Assembly: GCF_900129365.1 (NCBI RefSeq) | Contig: NZ_FQVM01000007.1 | Span: forward strand, 1 to 64,000 | DNA: 64,000 nucleotides | DNA from: Clostridium fallax | GTDB lineage: Bacteria; Bacillota; Clostridia; Clostridiales; Clostridiaceae | Direction: 5' to 3' | Part shown: one piece after another, positions 27,450 through 35,587 of the stretch | How positions within the stretch are numbered: position 1 is the first letter of the stretch | How the letters are laid out: the number at the start of each line of letters is the position of its first letter | Notes under the pieces: model-generated | What the model saw: only the letters and a program-made list of their open reading frames with translations | The model's database searches: none | What the model was told of the DNA's origin: nothing | Made by a program: the position numbers and the translations under genes

Positions 27450-27511
27450 CTTTTCCTCCTAAAATAGAATTTATTAAACTAAATATATAAATATTTTAAT
27501 TAAGTATACAG

Positions 27512-28798
27512 CTATTCTCCAAATTTTTTATAATCTTTTCCTAATATTATTATTATATCAGAGTCCTTTTCATCCATAGGTAATTTTTCAGTCTTTTTTA
27601 TTGTTATATCATCTAATATTAATTTTTTTAATCCTTTATCACTTACCTGTATTTCACTATTCTTTGATTCTTTATAATTTCCTATTTGAATATTTTCATA
27701 TCCTTTTTCTTTTAAGGTTTTCTCGCATTCTGCTGCAAGACCTTGAATTTTAGTAGCGTTTAAAATTTTTATCCTAGCAGTTTTTCTTTTATCTTTAACT
27801 TCTACTATATTCTCATCTTCATCTTTTAAAGCATCTAAAGCTTCTTTATTATAACTTTTATTGTATACAACATAAGAAGCATGATTTATAGTTTTTAAGT
27901 CACCAGACATTGTATACATCTTTATATTTTCTGATTTAATAGAAGTTAATGCCATTCCATAGGATATTATTCTTTCTGGAGACATATTAGTTTCAATATA
28001 TTTAGGTAAAATATCTAAAATATTCTTGGCCTTTAATATTATAGCAGGTGATGTGCACTTTTCTACTACTTTTGATATAAATACTTGCTGATTTTTTATT
28101 CTTCCTAAATCTCCATCGCTTAACCCTGTGCCATCATTATTTTTTCTCCATCTAAAAAATTCTTCTGCCTTTTTACCATCTAAAAGAACTGTTTCACCTT
28201 TTTTAAAGTTAATGTGTAAATCTTGGCCTGGATCATCATAATACATATTTCTATCTATATGCATCTCTATTCCACCTATAGCATCTATAAAGGATCTAAA
28301 TCCATCATAATCTATCTTTACTATATAATCTATAGGAGCATCTATAATTTCTTGTACAGCAGTTTTTAAAGTTTTATCTCCTCCTATAGCATAAGCTTCA
28401 TTTATTTTATGATTTTTATTTTTTACCTTAATAAGGGTATCCCTAGGTATAGAAACTATAGCTAATTTATTATTTTTAGGATCAAACTTAACTACCATTA
28501 AAGTATCGGTTCTCTTAATATTATGATTTTCTTTGTGTTTAGGATCTCCAATGTCTAATCCTGCAAGTAAAATTCTAACTGGTTCTTTTAGGCCTTTATT
28601 AGAACCTGATTCCCCAGAATAATTTTTACTAAATTTTCCAGTGTAGTTATAAAAAAAAGCTACTACCCCCATACTAGCAAAAATAAGTAGTAATGTTATT
28701 ATCATAATTACAAATCGTACTTTATTCTTTTTCTTATGATTTCTTTTTTCTCTTTTATTGTTTTTTTCATTTATATGATTTTCCCCTTTTATACTCAT
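27512..28798 (-). CDS. LytR-CpsA-Psr family cell-wall transferase
   Basis: LCP enzymes attach wall teichoic acid or other glycopolymers to peptidoglycan. This 428-residue protein has a Lys/Asn-rich cytoplasmic start and one transmembrane segment at about residues 28-50. The extracellular LCP domain carries the phosphate-binding features DTLMVVKFDP, SIPRDTLI and RWRKNNDG.G. The last 90 or so residues are a LytR_C domain (ARIKILNATKIQGLA). AAGGGG precedes the start. It follows yqeK by about 48 bases in the same direction. Confidence 0.9.
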   Translation of the reverse strand: MSIKGENHINEKNNKREKRNHKKKNKVRFVIMIITLLLIFASMGVVAFFYNYTGKFSKNYSGESGSNKGLKEPVRILLAGLDIGDPKHKENHNIKRTDTLMVVKFDPKNNKLAIVSIPRDTLIKVKNKNHKINEAYAIGGDKTLKTAVQEIIDAPIDYIVKIDYDGFRSFIDAIGGIEMHIDRNMYYDDPGQDLHINFKKGETVLLDGKKAEEFFRWRKNNDGTGLSDGDLGRIKNQQVFISKVVEKCTSPAIILKAKNILDILPKYIETNMSPERIISYGMALTSIKSENIKMYTMSGDLKTINHASYVVYNKSYNKEALDALKDEDENIVEVKDKRKTARIKILNATKIQGLAAECEKTLKEKGYENIQIGNYKESKNSEIQVSDKGLKKLILDDITIKKTEKLPMDEKDSDIIIILGKDYKKFGE

Positions 28799-28845
28799 AA
28801 GCTAAACCCCTTCATTATTTTTTGTCTTCAAGAGATTTAAAAAGA

Positions 28846-29424
28846 CTATTTATTATTTTTTTCTTGTAATAACATATAGTTTCTAGCTTCAATAGTTAAA
28901 GGATGTATTAACTGCTCACAATCTATTACAAACTTTATAGTGTTTTCAAGCCCTTTAAGAACTCCCTTATTTAAATCTGAAAAAGTAAGTTCTCTTAATC
29001 TTTCTATACCTTCAAAATCCCTTGATGGCTCTATATAATCAGCAATATATATTATTTTTTCAAGAGTTGTCATATTGATATTGCCTGTAGTATGGTATTT
29101 AACTGCATTTAATATACCTTTATCTTTTATGCCAAATATTTTCTCTCCTACTATAGCCCCTACAATTCCATGAAGTAACTGTGGAGATTCTTTACAGATT
29201 TCATCCACTTCAATATTTTCTTCCTTTAATATTTGTAAAGATTTTTCTATAGTAAAATTTTTAGCACAATCATGAATTAACGCTGCAATCTCAGCTTTTT
29301 TTTCATCTTCATTATTAATAATAGCTAATTTTTTAGCAGTTTCTATAACTCCTAAAGTATGTTTATATCTATTTTCTTTTAAGTTTTCTTTTAAATAATT
29401 GTCTATTTCTTCTAAGGTCCACAT
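28846..29424 (-). CDS. yqeK: YqeK-type HD-domain diadenosine tetraphosphatase
   Basis: The 192-residue HD-domain protein has metal-ligand motifs YKHTLGV, LIHDCAKN and HGIVGA, followed by KYHTTG and IYIADYIEPSRDF. This pattern marks the YqeK family, which hydrolyses Ap4A symmetrically. GAGGAGAG gives the ATG at 29424; the open frame extends to a TTG at 29442 within that site. As in many Firmicutes it sits directly after nadD. Confidence 0.9.
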   Translation of the reverse strand: MWTLEEIDNYLKENLKENRYKHTLGVIETAKKLAIINNEDEKKAEIAALIHDCAKNFTIEKSLQILKEENIEVDEICKESPQLLHGIVGAIVGEKIFGIKDKGILNAVKYHTTGNINMTTLEKIIYIADYIEPSRDFEGIERLRELTFSDLNKGVLKGLENTIKFVIDCEQLIHPLTIEARNYMLLQEKNNK

Positions 29425-29542
29425 ATTTAAATCTCTCCTCAAAATAAAGCGTAATTTAATAAATTATTTTTATAAAATTTATTAAAAATTATATTAATAA
29501 AATCATTACCTTTATAAATCTATAAAATTTTATAATTAAGCT

Positions 29543-30145
29543 TTACTTATATAAATTATTCTTTTTAATAAATTTATCTACTTCTGAAGGCAGAAAAAAT
29601 TGTACTGATAAGTTATTTCTTATTCTATCTCTTATAATTGTAGAAGAAATCTCAAGAGATAAAAAATCAAGATAAATTATTTCTTTACCATATTTTAATT
29701 CAGTTCTTTTTTTCTCTTCTAAGAATTCTTTTTTATTATGTCCTGGCCTATTAAAAACAACTAACTTACATAGCTCTAATATTCTAGGTACATTATTCCA
29801 TGTATGAAGATCTATTAAACAGTCTCCTCCTGTTATAAAATAAATTTCACATTGATTATTTTCCTCTTTTAAATGCTCTAAAGTTTTATAAGTATAACTT
29901 TTCTCTCTTTTTTTTACTTCGTAATCGCTTACTTCAAAACCTTCATATTCTTTTACTGCATTTTTAACCATTTCATATCTTAAGTAGCTATCAGTAACTT
30001 TTTTATTTTGTTTATGTGGTGGATTTCCACTAGGAATGAATATAATTTTATCCAAACCTAGTGTTCTTTTAGCTTCATAAGCTATATATAAATGACCTAA
30101 ATGAATAGGATCAAAAGTTCCACCAAAAACTCCTATTTTTTTCAT
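29543..30145 (-). CDS. nadD: Nicotinate-nucleotide adenylyltransferase
   Basis: NadD makes deamido-NAD from nicotinate mononucleotide and ATP. The 200-residue protein has the nucleotidyltransferase motif GGTFDPIHLGHL at the start and ISSTIIRDRI near the end, both diagnostic. It starts six bases after yhbY ends and leads into yqeK. There is no strong ribosome site, so coupling to yhbY is likely. Confidence 0.95.
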   Translation of the reverse strand: MKKIGVFGGTFDPIHLGHLYIAYEAKRTLGLDKIIFIPSGNPPHKQNKKVTDSYLRYEMVKNAVKEYEGFEVSDYEVKKREKSYTYKTLEHLKEENNQCEIYFITGGDCLIDLHTWNNVPRILELCKLVVFNRPGHNKKEFLEEKKRTELKYGKEIIYLDFLSLEISSTIIRDRIRNNLSVQFFLPSEVDKFIKKNNLYK

Positions 30146-30150
30146 ACTTT

Positions 30151-30456
30151 TTATTTTGTCTTTGATTGAGGAAGCTCTATTTTAGGCTTTTTAGTTGATT
30201 GTTTAAAAAGTACTAATTTGCTACCTATAGCCTGAACTCCCTCACAACCTATCTTTTCACAGATTGTATTTGAGGCTTCTCTTGCTGCCAGCCCACTGTT
30301 TTCTAAAACCTTTATTTTTATAAGTTCTCTTGCTTCTAAAGCATCTTCTACTTGCTTTAAGAATGCATCTTCTATTCCATTTTTACCAATTTGAAATATT
30401 GGTTGCATTGTATTTGCTAAAGATCTTAAATAAGCTCTTTGTTTGCTAGTAATCAT
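30151..30456 (-). CDS. yhbY: YhbY-type CRM-domain RNA-binding protein
   Basis: This 101-residue protein with a CRM fold associates with the pre-50S ribosome subunit. The GxxG loop is in QIGKNGIED, and the conserved start is ITSKQRAYLRSLA. GGAGG fixes the ATG at 30456; the open frame extends upstream into the end of obg without a site. It lies 16 bases after obg, the usual clostridial order. Confidence 0.92.
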   Translation of the reverse strand: MITSKQRAYLRSLANTMQPIFQIGKNGIEDAFLKQVEDALEARELIKIKVLENSGLAAREASNTICEKIGCEGVQAIGSKLVLFKQSTKKPKIELPQSKTK

Positions 30457-30472
30457 ATTATTCCTCCAACTA

Positions 30473-31759
30473 TTATAGTAAGTATTCAAATTCGAAGTCA
30501 TTTAATCTTACAATTTCTCCATCTTTTATTCCCATTTCTCTAAGTTCATCTAAAATTCCTTTATTTCTTAAAACTTTATGGAAATATCTTAAAGAATCTG
30601 CATCATTTACATTTACAGCTAATAATAATCTATCTACAAAGGATCCTTCTACAACATAAACATTGCCTTCTTCTCCCTTTTCTATATTAATTGTATATGT
30701 GAACTTCTTATCTTCTTCTATAAATCTTTCATCATCTGATATTTCAAGTTCTGTTATTGGAATATTTTTAAGCATTCTAGCTGCTTCCTTAACAACCTCT
30801 TCTACACCTTCATAAGTTGCTGCACTCATCTTAAATACTTTATCATATCCCATTTCATTTAATTTGTTTTTAAAAGCTTCAAAAGCTTCATCATCATATA
30901 ACATATCAGCTTTATTAGCTACAACTATTTGAGGTCTATCCCAAAGCTTAACACTATATTTTTTTAGCTCTTCATTAATTTTCATAAAATCTTCATAAGG
31001 ATCTCTACCTTCTAATCCTGATATATCTACTACATGAATTAAAAGTCTAGTTCTTTCTATATGTCTCAAAAAGTCTAATCCTAATCCAACACCTTCTGCG
31101 GCACCTTCTATTATTCCTGGTATATCTGCCATAACAAAAGGTTCTATCCCTGGCACTGCAACTACTCCAAGATTTGGCTTTAATGTTGTAAAATGATAGT
31201 TTGCTATTTTAGGTCTTGCTTTAGTTACTGTTGATAAAAATGTAGATTTACCTACATTAGGGAATCCTAAAAGTCCTACATCAGCAAGAAGCTTTAATTC
31301 TAATAATACCATTCTTTCATCACCAGGCATTCCTGGCTCAGCAAAATTAGGCGCTTGTCTTGTAGGTGTTGTAAACTTACAGTTTCCTTTTCCACCTTTT
31401 CCACCTCTACAAGCTACATATTCATCATCTGAGTGTGAAAGATCTGCCATTATTTTATTCGTTTCAGCATCTCTTATTATAGTTCCCATAGGAACACTTA
31501 TAATAAGATCCTTACCATCTTTTCCATAACATTTAGATCCAGATCCATTTTCACCTTTTTCAGCTAAAAACTTTCTTTTGTATTTAAAATCTAGAAGAGT
31601 TGTGATTCCTGTATCAACTTTAAAGATGATACTACCACCTCTTCCTCCATCTCCTCCATCTGGTCCTCCAAGTGGAACATACTTCTCTCTTCTAAAGGAA
31701 ACAGCTCCATGTCCACCGTCACCAGATTTTATAAATATTTTGGCCATATCTATAAACAT
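30473..31759 (-). CDS. obgE: GTPase Obg, ribosome assembly
   Basis: The 428-residue protein has the glycine-rich Obg fold (KSGDGGHGAVSFRREKYVP), a GTPase domain with GFPNVGKST and DIPGIIEGA, and a C-terminal OCT domain. Obg is needed for 50S maturation, stress response and sporulation. AAGGTG sets the ATG at 31759. The long leader upstream has two terminators, so obg has its own promoter or depends on readthrough from rpmA. Confidence 0.96.
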   Translation of the reverse strand: MFIDMAKIFIKSGDGGHGAVSFRREKYVPLGGPDGGDGGRGGSIIFKVDTGITTLLDFKYKRKFLAEKGENGSGSKCYGKDGKDLIISVPMGTIIRDAETNKIMADLSHSDDEYVACRGGKGGKGNCKFTTPTRQAPNFAEPGMPGDERMVLLELKLLADVGLLGFPNVGKSTFLSTVTKARPKIANYHFTTLKPNLGVVAVPGIEPFVMADIPGIIEGAAEGVGLGLDFLRHIERTRLLIHVVDISGLEGRDPYEDFMKINEELKKYSVKLWDRPQIVVANKADMLYDDEAFEAFKNKLNEMGYDKVFKMSAATYEGVEEVVKEAARMLKNIPITELEISDDERFIEEDKKFTYTINIEKGEEGNVYVVEGSFVDRLLLAVNVNDADSLRYFHKVLRNKGILDELREMGIKDGEIVRLNDFEFEYLL

Positions 31760-32147
31760 ATAAATCACCTTACTTTCTCTTAGGCAAATTTTTTAATTTT
31801 AATTATGTTTTATATAATTTAAATAATTTATAAGATAAAAATATTATTTAATATTATTCATATTTTTATAACCTTTTAAGATTTTATGATATACATACAT
31901 TCTCTGCTTAAATAATATTATACCCTATAAAATCTACATTAATTAACTATAAAAAATAATTTAGGAAAACATTTATTAGATTATAATATAATCTTAAAAA
32001 AAATTGAAGATATTTATATAAAAGTTTAATAATTTATTATATATCTTCAAGTTGAGATATAAAGAAAAGATATTTTGTAACAAATTTTATTACTTAAAAA
32101 AATTTTATAGATTTTATAAAATAAATCTATAAAAGTAAACTAATTTT
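31760..32147. other. Intergenic region between rpmA and obg
   Basis: About 390 AT-rich bases hold no gene. A second hairpin (32004-32050) follows the main rpmA terminator. The obg promoter should lie between 31765 and 32000, but I cannot place it confidently. Confidence 0.5.
32004..32050 (-). terminator. Second terminator after rpmA
   Basis: On the minus strand TTGAAGATAT pairs with ATATCTTCAA across a long AT loop and is followed by eight T residues. It lies 100 bases beyond the first terminator and may act as a backup. Confidence 0.55.
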
Positions 32148-32177
32148 AAAAAGCACCCTATTATAAGGGTGCTTTTT
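32148..32177 (-). terminator. Terminator of the rplU-prp-rpmA operon
   Basis: AAAAAGCACCCT pairs perfectly with AGGGTGCTTTTT, with a six-base loop, eight bases after the rpmA stop. Confidence 0.9.
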
Positions 32178-32185
32178 ATAATAAA

Positions 32186-32485
32186 CTATTCAGCTATTGC
32201 TTCTATGTTTACTGGGTATACGCTAACTTTTTTCTTATCTCTACCCATTCTTTCGAATTTAACAACTCCATCAATTTTAGCAAATAATGTGTCATCTTTA
32301 CCTTTTCCAACATTATTTCCTGGATGAATCTTTGTTCCTCTTTGTCTAACTATGATGTTTCCTGCTAGTACGAATTGTCCATCAGCTGACTTAACACCAA
32401 GTCTCTTAGATTCTGAATCTCTACCGTTCTTTGAGCTACCTACCCCTTTTTTGTGAGCGAACAATTGAAGGTTCATTATTAGCAT
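32186..32485 (-). CDS. rpmA: 50S ribosomal protein L27 with cleavable N-terminal extension
   Basis: L27 has 99 residues here. The start MLIMNLQLFA precedes HKKG, so the protein carries the Firmicute-type extension that the Prp protease removes after FA to free the N terminus that reaches the peptidyl transferase centre. AGGAGGTG lies seven bases before the ATG at 32485; a second in-frame ATG three codons on is less well placed. The prp gene is immediately upstream. Confidence 0.97.
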   Translation of the reverse strand: MLIMNLQLFAHKKGVGSSKNGRDSESKRLGVKSADGQFVLAGNIIVRQRGTKIHPGNNVGKGKDDTLFAKIDGVVKFERMGRDKKKVSVYPVNIEAIAE

Positions 32486-32489
32486 GAGA

Positions 32490-32864
32490 CTACACCTCCT
32501 CTTTTAACATCTTTATATATTTACATCGTTTTTTATTTCCAAAACTCTGATCTAAAGATTGAATAACACTTTTTACGCTTAAATCAAAAGTTTTAAGAAG
32601 AATTTGACATAATTCAAGTTCTTCCTTTTTAAACTTACTTAAATCTATACTTAAAAAGCCTTCATTCAACTTATAATTAGCCTTAAGACCTAAGACATCT
32701 TCTATTCCTATAATAGCACTTTGAGAAAGTACAGAAATAGAATTGCATATAATATCATAAGCTTCTCCTACAGTAGAATTTAATTCTCCATTTGAAAGAG
32801 CATGACCTTTAATCTCAAAACCAACTATATTTTCTTTGCTTTCTTTAATTACAACTGTAATCAT
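32490..32864 (-). CDS. prp: Ribosomal-processing cysteine protease Prp
   Basis: This 124-residue protease of the YsxB family cleaves the N-terminal extension of L27. The catalytic His is in IKGHALSNGE and the Cys is in YDIICNSISVL, with the conserved Asp three residues before it. It sits between rplU and rpmA, as in most Firmicutes. One base separates it from rplU and four from rpmA. Confidence 0.93.
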   Translation of the reverse strand: MITVVIKESKENIVGFEIKGHALSNGELNSTVGEAYDIICNSISVLSQSAIIGIEDVLGLKANYKLNEGFLSIDLSKFKKEELELCQILLKTFDLSVKSVIQSLDQSFGNKKRCKYIKMLKEEV

Positions 32865-32865
32865 A

Positions 32866-33177
32866 TTAAGCTTCTATTTTTTCTATAACTAACTTAGTGT
32901 ATGGTTGTCTGTGACCACTTTTTCTTCTGTAGTCTTTCTTTGGTTTGTACTTGAATACTACAACCTTCTTAGCTTTGCCTTGAGCAACAACTTTAGCAAC
33001 AACCTTAGCACCTTCAACAACTGGCTTACCAACTGTTATTGCTCCATCTTTTGATACAGCAAGAACTTCTGTTAATTCAACTGTTGATTCAACCTCAGCA
33101 TTCATTTTTTCAACGAATATTACGTCTCCTTCTTGAACTCTGAATTGTTTTCCACCTGTTTTAACTACTGCGTACAT
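32866..33177 (-). CDS. rplU: 50S ribosomal protein L21
   Basis: The 103-residue protein opens MYAVVKTGGKQFRVQEGD and ends KSGHRQPYTKLVI, both diagnostic of L21. GAGGAGGTG places the ATG at 33177; the open frame continues upstream to 33219 but runs through the leader. The gene heads the rplU-prp-rpmA operon and is preceded by an L21 leader. Confidence 0.97.
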   Translation of the reverse strand: MYAVVKTGGKQFRVQEGDVIFVEKMNAEVESTVELTEVLAVSKDGAITVGKPVVEGAKVVAKVVAQGKAKKVVVFKYKPKKDYRRKSGHRQPYTKLVIEKIEA

Positions 33178-33330
33178 TAAATACACCTCCTCATAACGGT
33201 CTCGCCACTTCAGGTACACATATACCTGTAATTTATAAAATAAATCATAAAAAAACTAAAATGTTTATGTGATTTTTCAACCCTTCGCGTGCGGTTTACA
33301 AAAGCCATTTTATCATACGGCACAATATTT
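33178..33330 (-). ncRNA. L21 leader, ribosomal-protein autoregulatory RNA
   Basis: The 150 bases before rplU are unusually GC-rich for this genome in patches. The minus strand has GCACGCGAAGGGTTG, then a hairpin CAGGTA with TACCTG, then GTGGCGAGACCG directly before the ribosome binding site. This layout matches the L21 leader found upstream of rplU in Bacillus and Clostridium, thought to bind L21 and control the operon. The identification is by pattern recall, not by a covariance search. Confidence 0.65.
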
Positions 33331-33342
33331 GTAAAGTTAATT

Positions 33343-34785
33343 TTAGTATTTTTCAATATTAGTTACTATGTATTGCTTAACATTTTCTATTTGATTTTTA
33401 AATATAAGCGGCTCTACTTTATAGTACTCTATTGAATCTATAAAATTCAAATAAATTTTCTTATCTATTCCATCTATTTCCTTTAAAAAATAAAATAAGT
33501 TTTCTTTTATATCTTTTTCATATTCTTTATTTATTTCTATATAGAAATCATTTATAGAAGAGCCTTCTCCTTCAACTTTTAATATTTCATTTTTTATCAA
33601 AAGTGATATATAAGAAAGTTTTAGTTTCTCTCCTGTTCCATTACATGTACTGCATTTTTCTTCTATATATTCATATATACTTTTGCCTCTTCTTCTTCTA
33701 GCTATTTGAACGAGATTAAGTTCTGTAAAAGGATATATTATACTTTTTCTTTTATCATTTTCTAAACTCTTTTTTAAAAAAGCAGAAACTTTTTTCTTAT
33801 TACTATCATTTTTCATATCTATAAAGTCAACTAATATAATTCCACTTAAATTTCTAAGTCTTATTTGTCTTCCTATTTCTTCTGCAGCTTCTATATTAGT
33901 TTCTTCTGCATTCTTTTCTGCATTTTTCCCAGTTATATTTTTGCTAGAATTAACATCTATAACATACATAGCTTCTGTTTTTTCTATTATTATATTTCCA
34001 CCACATTTTAAGTTAATTTTATTTTTTCTAAGAGCTAAAATTTCTTTTTCTATTCCATAAAAATCAAAAAGACTTCTTTTTTCAGTATGAATTACTATAT
34101 CTATTCCTTCATCTTTTGCTAAGTAATTACTTATCATAGAATAATCATTTTCATTATCTACATAAATTCTACTTGTATCTTCACTTATATTATCTCTTAA
34201 AACTTTATGTATTAAAGAATTTTCCCCATAAAGTCTTTTAGGTTTTAAAGAATATTTTCCTTCTCTTTCTATATTATAAAGCTTATCTTCTAATTCATTA
34301 ATCTCATTCTTTAAGGTTTCAACACTTACAAACTGAGCGTTTGTTCTTATAGTTATTTCTATACCACCAATTGGATCTATAGAACTTTTTATAGTTTTTA
34401 TTAAATCTTTATCAGATATCTTTTTTGAAAAAATTATCCCTTCTTTTCCTGGAGTTAAAACTACATATCTACCTGGCAAAGTATATTTATTTGTAATTTT
34501 TGCTCCTTTATCTCCAAACTGTTCTTTTATTACCTCTACAATTACATCGTCACCTTTTTTTAATTTATTATTATTGGATAAAGTCATATAACCTTGTTTT
34601 TCATAACCTATATCTACAAATAAACATTTTATAGCTGGTATTATATTTTTTACTACGCCTTTATATATTTCTCCTGGTAAAGGTTCATCTCTTTCCTCTT
34701 CTATAAAACATTCACTTAATAAATTATTTTCTTTTAAAGCTATTCTCAAAAGTTTTTCTCTTCTTTCAATAAATAATTCCTTCAT
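33343..34785 (-). CDS. rng: Ribonuclease E/G family endoribonuclease
   Basis: The 480-residue nuclease is of RNase G size. An N-terminal S1 domain (GEIYKGVVKNIIPAI and VDIGYEKQGYM) is followed by the catalytic core with the two metal Asp residues in YVIDVNSSK and VDFIDMKND. The zinc-link motif CSTCNGTG follows. It acts in RNA processing and decay. AAAGGTG gives the start at 34785. It lies next to rplU and after the radical-SAM pair. Confidence 0.9.
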   Translation of the reverse strand: MKELFIERREKLLRIALKENNLLSECFIEEERDEPLPGEIYKGVVKNIIPAIKCLFVDIGYEKQGYMTLSNNNKLKKGDDVIVEVIKEQFGDKGAKITNKYTLPGRYVVLTPGKEGIIFSKKISDKDLIKTIKSSIDPIGGIEITIRTNAQFVSVETLKNEINELEDKLYNIEREGKYSLKPKRLYGENSLIHKVLRDNISEDTSRIYVDNENDYSMISNYLAKDEGIDIVIHTEKRSLFDFYGIEKEILALRKNKINLKCGGNIIIEKTEAMYVIDVNSSKNITGKNAEKNAEETNIEAAEEIGRQIRLRNLSGIILVDFIDMKNDSNKKKVSAFLKKSLENDKRKSIIYPFTELNLVQIARRRRGKSIYEYIEEKCSTCNGTGEKLKLSYISLLIKNEILKVEGEGSSINDFYIEINKEYEKDIKENLFYFLKEIDGIDKKIYLNFIDSIEYYKVEPLIFKNQIENVKQYIVTNIEKY

Positions 34786-34879
34786 ACCTACACCTTTCCT
34801 CTTTAAAGATATAAAGTTGTGCATAATAGCACAACTTTATATATGATAAATTATATATTTTTAATTTATAGAGATTAAT

Positions 34880-35587
34880 TTATATATATTTATAAAGAGG
34901 CACTAATTTTTTTCCCTTTAGTGCATACATTTCTTCTCTTTTTATTTCCACAAAAGCATCCTTATTAGCATCAGTAGTATGTTCTTTTATAAAATTTGCT
35001 AAAAGATCTGCTGATAAGTTTTCTCTGCTACCACAAGCTATTAAAGTATTTACTATTAAACATTCATCTTTAACCCAATATTTAAACTCTTTTACTAAAG
35101 GTTTAATGTCTACTGTTTTTTCTCCCTTTTTGCTCTTTTTAACAGTAACCCATTCTTTCTTTGATAAAAGTTCTTTCATTTCTTCTTCTATTTTAGAAGT
35201 ATTATTATATTTTATTTTTATAGTATATAAAGCTGCATCTATAAGAGCCATTCCTTGAGGAACTCTTTTTTGATTCATAACAACTTCAATATTACTTACT
35301 TCTAAAAATTTAATTCCCTTACAAGTATAGTTATTCAATATATTTTTAACTTCCTCATTTGGAAGAGTTTCTGTTAAAACTATATCTAAATAATCTCCTG
35401 TAGAATATACTCCAACAGATAAAGGCTGAGCTATTGAAAGACTCATATGTGGATTAAATCCTTTTGAATACTCTATTGGAAGTTCCGCTCTTCTAATTAT
35501 TCTTTGAATTGTTCTCATTAAATCTAAATGAGATATAAATTTTATATCACTTTCTTTAGTAAATTTAATTAAGTATCGCACCTTCAA
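34880..35587 (-). CDS. Radical-SAM-linked protein, DUF2344/TIGR03936 type
   Basis: This 235-residue protein of unknown function starts RYLIKFTKESDIKFISHLDL and has YSKGFNPHMSLSIAQPL, both typical of the family that accompanies, or is fused to, the uncharacterised radical SAM protein next door. It overlaps that gene by 23 bases and seems to start with TTG at 35587, so translation is coupled. Its partner role is inferred; no substrate is known. Confidence 0.85.
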   Translation of the reverse strand: MKVRYLIKFTKESDIKFISHLDLMRTIQRIIRRAELPIEYSKGFNPHMSLSIAQPLSVGVYSTGDYLDIVLTETLPNEEVKNILNNYTCKGIKFLEVSNIEVVMNQKRVPQGMALIDAALYTIKIKYNNTSKIEEEMKELLSKKEWVTVKKSKKGEKTVDIKPLVKEFKYWVKDECLIVNTLIACGSRENLSADLLANFIKEHTTDANKDAFVEIKREEMYALKGKKLVPLYKYI

